Part shown: in pieces, positions 55,459 through 64,000 of the stretch
How positions within the stretch are numbered: the first letter of the stretch is position 1
Layout: the number at the start of each line of letters is the position of its first letter
DNA from: Gnetum montanum
Taxonomy: Eukaryota > Streptophyta > Gnetopsida > Gnetales > Gnetaceae
Assembly (NCBI GenBank): GCA_015680685.1
Contig: MNCI01017638.1
Location: forward strand, 292-64,291
DNA: 64,000 nucleotides
Reading direction: 5' to 3'
Translations under genes and position numbers: made by a program
The notes under the pieces: generated by a model
Told to the model about the DNA's origin: nothing
The model's input: the letters and a program-made list of their open reading frames with translations, nothing else
The model's database searches: none

Positions 55459-58357
55459 AGAGAGAGTCTGACTCCATTACTTCTGAGGGTAGATGGGGAA
55501 GGCCTTCCTCCAAATGATGGAGGATTTGGTCTTTTTTCATGTTGACCCAATCAACATCCCCAAGATCAATGCTAGGAANTTCATGTTGACCCAATCAACA
55601 TCCCCAAGATCAATGCTAGGAAGAATGTCAAACCTATCTATAGGAGTCCAAGTAGGAGCCTCATGAGTAGCAGTAGTTGTAGATGTCTCACTTGAAACCA
55701 TGGTGATTTGAAGAGTAGGGGATTGTTCCATCTTAAGAGTACTTTTGAAACATTGATAAGCACTTTCTACTTGGATCCTCTGAATGAACAACTCTCTCTT
55801 GTGCCATTCAATTGGCTCTTCCTTAAGCCACTTTAGGTAGGCCCCATGATTGACCTTATATTGATGCTTGTGGACCTTTTGTTTCTTACCCCACTCCAGG
55901 ACCCAAGTGTAGTGATCCTTCCAATCCTCAACCTTTTAGGAGATGAGGTCCATTTGCATATGTTATTTTACCATCTCTCATAGGAGCACTACTTTATCCT
56001 ACACATCATGCTAGTAGTGAGCCCATGTGATCTCCTTAGTTTGTAACTTTCCCGAGTTAGCCACTTGGGCTTCCATGAAGGCTTTACGATCTCAAAGATC
56101 CCTAATCGTATCCTCCTATCTTTGAGTCTTTTCCCTCAAGGCCACAACTTTCTCCCATAGGGATTTGTTGGACCTCTCTAGCTTCCATGAAGCCTTTGCA
56201 CATGACATTGCTAAATTAGTGGTAATGTTGTATAGCTTCATGGGTACACTAGGCACATTAGAGGGAAGTCTAGGCAAGGAGTCTACCTTCATGTCTCTAT
56301 TGGGGTCCCACTCCATGGATAATACTACACAAACATAAAATATAATTAGAGAACATAACCTTAAATAGCCATAATGCAAACAAAGCCTATGACCAAAGGA
56401 CATAAAACAAAATCCTTACCTATCTTAGGTGCAACTTGATGAAATCAATCAATGATATCCTTAGCCATCCCACATAGGAACTCCACTTTGTTTGGAGTCT
56501 CTACCCATGGTTTTGTATGAAACATAGGGCTGGGAGCTTGCACTAGTGGCTCAGGAACTACTATAAGCATAACAATCATTGAAAGGTTAGGATGACAATC
56601 AAGGATAACTAATGAAATATAGTGAAAATGTTAAGGCATAGGCATACTTGGCTCCTCCTCCTCTTCATTCTTTGGGATGATGATGGGAGAGGTACCTAGT
56701 ACTACCTCATCAAATAAGGCATTTAGATCATCTACACTAGCATCAACAAGTCCTTCAATGATAGGTTGCTTTAGGACTGCCTCTTTTGCATGCCTTTGTT
56801 CTGCCTTTGTAATAGCTTGGGTTGCTATAATCTGATGCTTATCTATAAGCATAGCACATAGAAAACTAGTTAACACATAAAGCAATAAAGTAGCCACAAA
56901 ATTTTAAAACATGAAATAGTGAAATTTAATCAAAGCATATATGTAACTGCCTACAATGATGGCTTAAGCTTAAACTTATGCTTCTTCAGGGTAGGCTAAT
57001 CTGATGATTGGGGTGCCTCTTCCATAGGCCTCTTGAGTTTCTCTCTAGCTACCTCTTTGGCCTCCATGCATTGTCATTTGGCATCCTGGATACTAGTAGG
57101 AAATGAGAGGGGCTCATCATCATTAGTGCTGTTAGGAGACTCATGCTACCTAACATCAAGATTCTTAGTGGTGATGGATAATGTTTCATCCATCCCCTCT
57201 GGTGGGTTTTAGGCTTGCACTATTGGATAAATGTGCTTTATCCAAGGCCTAGAAAGTTGGCTTGGGTCTTGGGACCCTCATCTTCCATTCCTATACATCA
57301 CCAAAAACTTTGTAGACCTCTTTAGATAACCTATGGAAAATGCAAAGTGCATATGAATTATTGTAGAGGTGTGAACACGAAGTCCAAGGATATCCTCTCA
57401 AAGCCCAATAGCCAAAGTAGTAACCTAATCAAATTTGATGCCCTCCATCAAGGACTTCTTAAAGGTCTAGCCCTATGCTAAACCAATTACCTCTTTTGTG
57501 ATAGTAGTTTGGGGAACACATGAGACATAAAAAAAGGATATGATTCCTTTACATCAGGGTTCATGAAGCTATCCATTAAAATTCCAAAGTTGTTCATGTT
57601 GGCACCAAGCCACTCCAGAGCTTTCTTGTGATGGCCTAATACTGTTTGGGGGAATCTTTCTCCCATTAGTAAGGATACCAAATAAGTCACAAAAGAGGCC
57701 ACCACCTACATCAACTTTCACCTTAACACCTTAAATGATGGTGCTAAAGCAACCAACCTCCTCATCAAAGGAGTCAATGACATGTAGCATCTCTGTAGTA
57801 GGGATGGAAGGGATAGGTGCCATGAATACATCAATAAAACCTACACATTGGATGTTTGCTTAAACATATCTAGGTGCTTGTTCCTTTAGCCACTCCTATG
57901 CTAATTTCACATAACCAAACTTTAGGATGAGGGTATCCTCATGACGTGAACATGAAAGTAGTATAGTGACATCAACTAAGGTGGAAGGTCTTGCAAAGGT
58001 TAGCATCAATAAGATATGAATAATTTCAACAACCAAGAAAAGTAATAAAACACTTAAAGCCATAAAACACTAGAAGTTATATGTTCACCTTTACTTTTCT
58101 TTTGAGGTGTGGAGGTTTCAACTACAATGGTTTGATCTGTACTATTGACATTCACCCACTAGCTGTGCATCGTCCCATCATCCTTGCACTTTTCGTATAC
58201 AAGGTTAAACCTAGTGGTGTATTCATTAAAGTCCCCTCTTAACTATTGATACACAATAGCTTTGATTTGGGGACTCTTAGTGAATTCATCCAAAGTAGTC
58301 TAAGCCACTACTAGGATTTGATTATTGATGATAAAGCCCTGATCATTGACATTGTAC
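55459..58357 (-). pseudogene. Antisense, apparently multi-exon coiled-coil gene relic in element F
   Basis: Minus-strand coding stretches are separated by intron-like DNA with good splice signals. One exon (58357-58089) is preceded by CTTCTTGTAG and ends AAAG/GTGAAC (DFNEYTTRFNLVYEKCKDDG). Others include a stretch with MLHVIDSFDEEVGCFS and ALEWLGANMNNFGILMDSF (about 57490-57980), and a basic LKKHKFKLKPSL segment near 56970. Two more follow TGCTTATAG acceptors (56850, 56560), the latter with donor ATAG/GTAAGG near 56420. After TTTGTGTAG at 56325 comes MEWDPNRDMKVDSLPRLPSN. A long helical Lys/Glu-rich part then ends at about 55459 (LPSEVMESDSL). In-frame TAG codons sit at likely Trp/Gln positions. 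I do not recognise the protein. A single N at 55579 duplicates 43 bp. Confidence 0.5.
55536..55622. other. Single-N contig join (55579) with 43-bp overlap duplication
   Basis: 55536-55578 is repeated exactly as 55580-55622, doubling the DILGDVDW-type reading of the antisense gene. Confidence 0.9.
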
Positions 58358-58852
58358 CTACAAGAAGTTTAATTAATGAAGTTAGGTAAGGTAATCGAGC
58401 CAAAAGCATAAAAGCATTACAATAACCATGTTTACTCTTGTAGATGGTACATAGTGCTAGGTGTGTTTTGGAATAATGTGTGGGCTCTGCACCACCATAA
58501 GAGTATTGTCAGTATTATATTGACTATACTCTAGCATCGTCTAGATCTTTGAAAGATAATGTGAACTTATGGCACCTATTGGTCCTCCTCTAGTCTTAGG
58601 AAGTAGCGTATCAATAATGTACTTAGGTAATTAGGCCAGACACCTAAGGCAATAGGATCTTCACAATGACCTCAACTACATTCATGGACAAGTGTGACCA
58701 CAACATCACACTAAAGTTCCTAATGAGTTAGGCAAGGAAGTCCCTTACCCTAGGCTAGAACCATAGTGAAAGCTTCCCAAGAGGCATGTCATGTGATGGA
58801 NAAAAACAATACAACCTATTAGAGTTACTTAGCAAATTTAGACAAAGCATTT

Positions 58853-59110
58853 AGTCAGAGGTGAAATTTACCTTTGTAAAAAGCTCTAAGATGTTTATCT
58901 AAATTAGTCTAAGTAATTTCACAAGAAAAAAATATTACAACCTTGCATATCCTTGCATCATGACCAATTGGAATTTCTCAAAAAATTTAGAAATAACTTT
59001 CTAAGTCAGAGGTGAAATTAGCATTTTTAGAAATCTCTTAGATGTTTATCTAAATTAGCTTAAGAACTCCATAAAAGCATTATTACCATATTTTATATCC
59101 TTAATAGCCA
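58853..59110. repeat. Imperfect direct repeat, period about 151 bp
   Basis: Two copies of AGTCAGAGGTGAAATT...GATGTTTATCTAAATTAG start at 58853 and 59004. Confidence 0.75.
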
Positions 59111-59144
59111 AAACATTATAGTTAAAACTATATCTTAGTCTAAA

Positions 59145-59330
59145 TTGTCTGTAAATTTAGAAAAAGCATCTGAATTATGCATAAATTTGGAAAAAAGAAA
59201 GCATAAGTTTAGAAAAAAAACATCTAAATTATGCAAAGCATGCATGAATTTGGGAAAAACATCTAAAGTATGCAAAAATTTAGAAAAAAGCATGGTAAAC
59301 TTAGAAAAAAGCCATGTAGCCATAATAAAA
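59145..59330. repeat. Short-period degenerate array (AATTTAGAAAAAAGCAT words)
   Basis: Six or more copies of (T)AAATTTAGAAAAA(A)GCAT or close variants occur with irregular 17-40 bp spacing. This explains the periodic NLEKS reading on the plus strand, which is not a gene. Confidence 0.75.
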
Positions 59331-60899
59331 GCTCATTTAGAATAGAAAAAGCTATTACTCTTCTAGAAAAAGAAAAAGTAAGCATTGATTTTTACATGTT
59401 CACAAAAGAAAAACATAAGTTATACATATCAACGACTTCTATTTTGAGTAATGTACTGTAGCCATGAGTTTTACCTTGATTCATGCAGCCATAGCAAAAA
59501 ATTCATAAAAAATTTGTCTAAGCTTTAAAAGGAGTTATTCCACTATGGTTTGAAAGCTCAAGTCAAGCACTATGCAACCATGCTTAGAAAAAAGTTAAAA
59601 CCTTTTCCATTTATGTAGAAAAATTCATCAATTTGGACAATAATCTAAAAATGGCACAAGCATCCTTAATACACATGCCTAATAAAAAATTCATTTAAAG
59701 TCCAATCGAAGTGATTCCACCTCCATTGGAAAGCTAAAGTAAAAGCCTATGTAGGCATACTAGATAATAGAAAAAACCTTTGCCATTTTCTTATAAAAAT
59801 TTCACAAATCTACGTGAAATTACAAAAGCAGCACAAACAACCTAGCTGTGCAATGTTAGGAAAACAACCACAACTTCCTGGTTTCAAAGTCAAATTAAAC
59901 AAGAAAAAAATCATCAAAAAACTTAAACAAAGGACTACAAACCCATAACCTTTAAGTTTAAAAATATGTAGCTATTTACCAAGAAAAAATATACAACTTG
60001 GCTTGCTTTTTTATATCAAAATTTCAAAAATCTCAAAACCTAAATTTCATATAGCCATTAAGATGGTTGAAATAGCCAAAACAATGGAAATCCATTTAAA
60101 ATCACATCAAAATAATAGGGTAGGATCTTTTTAAAATTTTATTTTAACAAATCCTAAGACCTAGATCTAAAAACAAAAATGACCATACCCTAAGATTTTG
60201 AGAAAAAGCATAAAACAACAAGCCCTATTTTCAAAAATCAAATTTGCAAAAGCTAAAGTGATGAGACAACTATAGATCTAGATGGGAGAAGCTAAAGTAA
60301 AGATGGGATTTCATCAAAATTTCATTTTAATCCCTATACTAAAGTAGATTTGAAAAAATAGCCTCAAGATCTAGAAAGTAAAAAACTAAAGAAATCACAA
60401 AAAATGAAGGTAAAAATAGGTAGAATTTCCTACCTTGGAGCAGTGATAGGCCTAAATAGAGATCAATTTAGAAAACTCTAAAAACTCCATGGAATGCTCA
60501 TCCATCCTTTGGATCATAGGATTCTTGCTCTTTCCCCCTCATTGCTTGGGTTCCATGGTAGACTCAACATTAAGGAAGATGGAAATTAGGAGAAGATAAA
60601 GGTTCTATGCTAGCATTAGGGGAAATGGAAGGCTTCTAGGTTGAATATTGGTTGTGGTTGCAATAAGAATCTCTACTAGAGCTCTCCTCCAACGTGCTGT
60701 TGTTGTAGAATGATAATTATGATCAAAAAATTGCAAAACTTAACATATAAAACCCATCTAAAGCCTAAACGAAACCCCAGATGCTAATTCTATGCACCAT
60801 AACTACAAATGCACTAAAGAAAAAGGGGAGAAAGTCTAGTTCAAATTGGTTTTGGATGGGAAACAACTTCAATTTTCAAAATTTTAAATTTTTGAAGTG

Positions 60900-63700
60900 C
60901 GGGCCCTACCTTGCACCTTCAGTTTTGACCAAAACTTGCATCAATGCTAAGATTTTTATCAATTTTGAAATTAAAACATTATGGAAACCTTAACCCCATG
61001 CATCTGCACTGAAAATACCATGCCCAGTGTGGAAGCATACTTATCACTTTATAAATGCATTAGACTTACAAGTATCTTTCTATTGCTGGCAACCCAAACC
61101 TACCTTTTTCAACCCTGGGTTTCCGTTATTGGGCAAGACATGAGTAAGGCTAAGCACCATGGATTTCCATGTTGAGGTAGTAGTTCCTAGAATGGAATAA
61201 GAGGGGTAACACACACTCTTGCCTCCCAACACTCATCTAGCACAAGTTTGACACCAAAGTGGATCCCACATGACCTAGAACCCCTTCAAGCATTTTTGGC
61301 AGCTTTGGAACCTCATCAAACCTAGTCAAAATTCATCAAAATATGGGATTTTATGTGTTCCATGCTAGGGGAGGCTTCTTCCACACTAAACCTTTCACCC
61401 TCAGCATGGATAGATGGGGGGAAGCCAAAAATAACCTAAATTGATGACCTAATGATCATTTCTTTATGCTGGGTGATCCCTAGAGCCTATTGGAACTCTC
61501 TAGAGCTTCTAAAAGCCCCAAAAGTGGTAAAAAATGCTAAAAAACTATTATTCCCCTCTCATCCATGCAGGGACCACCATTCCTAGTATGGAAGACATGG
61601 GGAAGATTGCATGAGGCACTTAGAAGCCTCCAAACTATCAAATCTTAACACCCAAAATTGACCATGGACATTGATGACCTCAAAAGTTGACATGCATGGT
61701 CAATTGGTTGTAGATTTGGCCTAGATCTGACTTTCTTCACTTAGGAGGCCCTCTTTCTTATTGACCCTTCCACCCTTAGTGTGGGAAAAAGGGGCAAAGA
61801 TTGAAAACCCCATCATAGTCCCCAAAACAACTAGATCTTGACCTTAGGCATTGATGGCCAACACCAACAATCTTAAAAGAATCATACATGTATGTTCAAA
61901 AGTAACCATAGAGGACTAAAAATATTTTCCCCCAATTTTCCACACTAATTATGGAAGCCCTAGAATGGTAAAATGAGGGGAAGTACAATAAATGCCTAAT
62001 TACCCTTGGAATAACCAAATTTTAACCTCAGATGTTAGCAGTCGATGCCAACAACCTTGTGAACGCACATGCATGACTAAAAGTTACCATAAAGCATCAA
62101 AAATATTTCCCCCAAATTTTCCATGCTAAGCATGGAAGCCCCCACATGGAAAAATGGGTGGAAGTATAAAAACCACTCATCATGCTTCAAAAAAGCAAAA
62201 TTTTAACACTAGGTATTGACCATTGTCGCTAGCAACCTTAGGGACATACATGTATGATCAAAAATGAAGAAAAACCATAAAAATATATTTCCCCCAATTT
62301 TTCCACACTAAGAATACTATCCCTAGCATGAAAAGAGGATGGAAACTTCAAAAAAAAACTTAGAAATACTTAAAATTACCATAACTTGACACCAAATCCT
62401 AGTCCTAGCCCCTAGTGGCCCTGAAAGCTAACATGCACAGTCGATTAAGGTTAAAATTGGTTTATATCTAAGTTTCATGGGTCTTCCATGCTAAGGATCC
62501 ATTTTTTTAACATTTAGGGTGGTATCCCCAACGTGGAAAATCAAGGGGGGACTTTTTTGAGGCTTCTAAACACCCCAAAATAACACCAAACGACCTTTCA
62601 TACACTCTAGAACCCTAGCAATAGCCATTGGAGAACTTATACTTGGAAAAACTGATTCCATGTAATCAAAAATCCATTCTCCCATATTTTCCAAATTAAG
62701 CTTTGCATCCCCAGGGTGGAAGAAATGGGAAAAGCTAAAAACCACTTAGGGATGCCTAAAACTACTAAATTTTGACATGGATCCATAGCCCTTGACCCTA
62801 GCAAACTTGGGAGGTAACATGCATAGTTGGTTGTGACTTGGATTGGGCTAGATCTAAGATTATTACTTCTTCCATGCTTGAGTAACTTCCATAGCATGGA
62901 AATAAAAGGGGGAAGTTGATTTTTTACTTTTTGAGGTAAGATGGCACTCTTGGAAGCCAAAGATCTACGTCGGACAAGCCTAGAACCTCATAACCTCAAG
63001 ATTTTGCTTATCTGAATTCATTCCAACCTCAAAAATATATTCCCCCCATTATTTCATTCTAGAGTAACTCCCCCAATGTCAAAACAAAGGAAATACATTA
63101 AGTACCCTTAAATAGCCTTCAAACATACTCAAAATTAGTGAGAAACTTGCAGAATCAAAGTTTGCAATCCTAGGGGCCTAGAAACCTAGTCAAAGTGTTC
63201 CAAAATCACTCTGAATTCATAAAATAAGAATCCCCCTATTTTTCCATGTTGAGGATCCTATGCCCAGCATGGAAAAATGGAGGAAGCTATTTCAATATCT
63301 ATTGACACTCAAAATGACTTCAAATTTCCCCAAAACAAAACCAGGAGATGTACAAGTTCCAAATCTAGACTCCAGTTGCTTGTTTGGCAATGTATGATCT
63401 TATTTTTTCTTTCATTTTTGTTCTCCATGCTAAGCCCCTCTTTTTCATGTTGGCTAGCATGGAAACAAAGGGGGAGGACTTCAGAACTTGATTTTTAACC
63501 TTTACAAACCTCTGGAGTACCCAATTTTGAGGGATATGACCTTGCACTACCTTAGGAAGGTCTCGAAACATTTATTTTTTTGACCTATGAGCACCCCAAA
63601 GCCTATTTTCCTTAGTTTCCATACTAATGGCCCCTATTTCTATGGTAAGGCTAATGTGGAAGCCTCAAAACACTTGAATTTTAGGTCTAAATTGCCTAGA
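60900..63700 (+). repeat. Diverged tandem array, about 15 copies of a ~185-bp unit
   Basis: Each unit has a C-run/TTTTCCATGCTAAG segment followed by an AGCATGGAAAAATGGGGGAAG-like core. The core recurs at 61029, 61190, 61402, 61584, 61778, 61962, 62143, 62324, 62530, 62712, 62892, 63074, 63265, 63456 and 63652. From 61402 the spacing is 180-206 bp, most often 181-182. Units are strongly diverged outside the core. Open frames inside it are incidental. Related words occur at 47.3-50.8 kb. Confidence 0.8.
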
Positions 63701-64000
63701 AATAGTCCTAATTGATGCTTGAACTCATCTAATAGCCTTGTAGCCTCAAAATATGGCCCACTAAGGACTAAAAATAGCAAACCCTAACCATTTTTGGCCT
63801 ATATTAACAAAATTTTATCATATATATAACCTAATTTGCTTGATTTTTGCCTTATTAAGTAATGTTTTGGCTTCCTTTTTTTTAGACTTATGTTGCCTTG
63901 ATGACCTTGTTGACCTTCTATGACCTTTATATAGTCTTATATGTTCATTATTTATTTTATTATAGCTTTATTTGTCTTTTTCTTGGCCTCTAAATGGTAT
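63701..64000. other. AT-rich window end, nothing recognised
   Basis: No gene or repeat unit is evident in the last 300 bases. Confidence 0.5.

Larger units (their letters stand above)
58358..60900. other. AT-rich repeat-bearing DNA, no gene
   Basis: No supported gene. A single N lies at 58801. A 151-bp period duplication starts at 58853 and 59004 (AGTCAGAGGTGAAATT). 59145-59330 is a short-period array. 59340-60500 is A-rich with scattered AAAACATAA and TAGCCATA words. Confidence 0.5.
50983..63700 (+). mobile_element. Element F: Tat/Ogre-like Ty3/Gypsy element lacking visible pol (boundaries uncertain)
   Basis: A plus-strand gag and protease of a lineage distinct from A to E. Then comes about 0.9 kb of spacer with tandem repeats, an antisense spliced gene relic, AT-rich repeats and a 185-bp tandem array. 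No RT, RNase H or integrase motif is seen anywhere to the right. Tat/Ogre-lineage elements are known for extra ORFs, antisense ORFs and internal tandem repeats. The grouping into one element is inference because no LTR pair is defined. Confidence 0.5.

Noticed and set aside
59145-59345. Frame with periodic NLEKS/NLGKTS residues suggesting a repeat protein
   Set aside because: It is a translation of a short-period AATTTAGAAAAA DNA array; the period is irregular and no start context or family exists.
60781-63571. Several frames of 64-107 residues within the 185-bp array
   Set aside because: They fall in different registers of successive repeat units and share no conserved peptide.
1-64000. tRNA, rRNA or organelle insertions
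   Set aside because: I saw no cloverleaf with a recognisable A/B box pair, no rRNA core words and no plastid or mitochondrial genes by eye; a covariance-model scan would be needed for certainty.

Overview
The window is nuclear DNA of a seed plant and is almost entirely a graveyard of nested, decayed LTR retrotransposons. The evidence is plant-type Ty3/Gypsy polyproteins, primer-binding sites matching plant tRNA-Asp, and two fragments of ordinary plant genes (a mitochondrial pyruvate carrier exon and the start of an RH24-type DEAD-box helicase gene). No intact host gene, tRNA, rRNA or CRISPR array is visible. The density of old, slowly eroded, nested elements suggests a very large genome such as a gymnosperm, but that is inference.

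Layout. A: the left edge holds the 5' LTR, primer site and gag start of a minus-strand element that leaves the window (1-1378). 1379-8422 is AT-rich, with one weak gag-like relic at about 6.0-8.2 kb. B: a complete minus-strand element (8423-19016) with a perfect 5-bp target duplication, CTTAC. Its gag, protease, RT, RNase H and integrase are recognisable, and its 3' LTR carries a captured pyruvate-carrier exon. 19022-22013 is unassigned. C: a plus-strand relative (22014-35088) with an extra coiled-coil ORF between integrase and 3' LTR. D: a third relative, inserted in C's 3' LTR at 35089, running plus-strand to about 45.6 kb. D is broken at 42660-45474 by a block with the RH24 fragment and a Copia-like LTR. 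E: a solo LTR (48448-49366) with target duplication GTAGT. F: from about 51.0 kb, a different Tat/Ogre-like element with gag and protease but no visible reverse transcriptase. It is followed by an antisense, apparently spliced coiled-coil gene relic (55.46-58.36 kb) and by a diverged tandem array with a period of about 185 bp (60.9-63.7 kb).

A to E share TGATGAG...CTCATCA LTR ends. A to D, where internal sequence is present, share a tRNA-Asp-type primer site, and the RT of B, C and D has the FMDDF form typical of the Athila lineage. Their proteins are broken mostly by stop codons that look like C-to-T or G-to-A changes, as expected for long-methylated plant repeats, and each copy has lost a different integrase catalytic residue. 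None looks able to move alone; A cannot be judged.

The assembly itself needs care. Seven isolated single Ns mark contig joins. Four of those, plus one that falls inside B's 3' LTR, are listed individually below; the five flanked by 43-67 bp direct duplications look like unmerged overlaps, and they distort several reading frames. A 127-N gap lies in solo LTR E.
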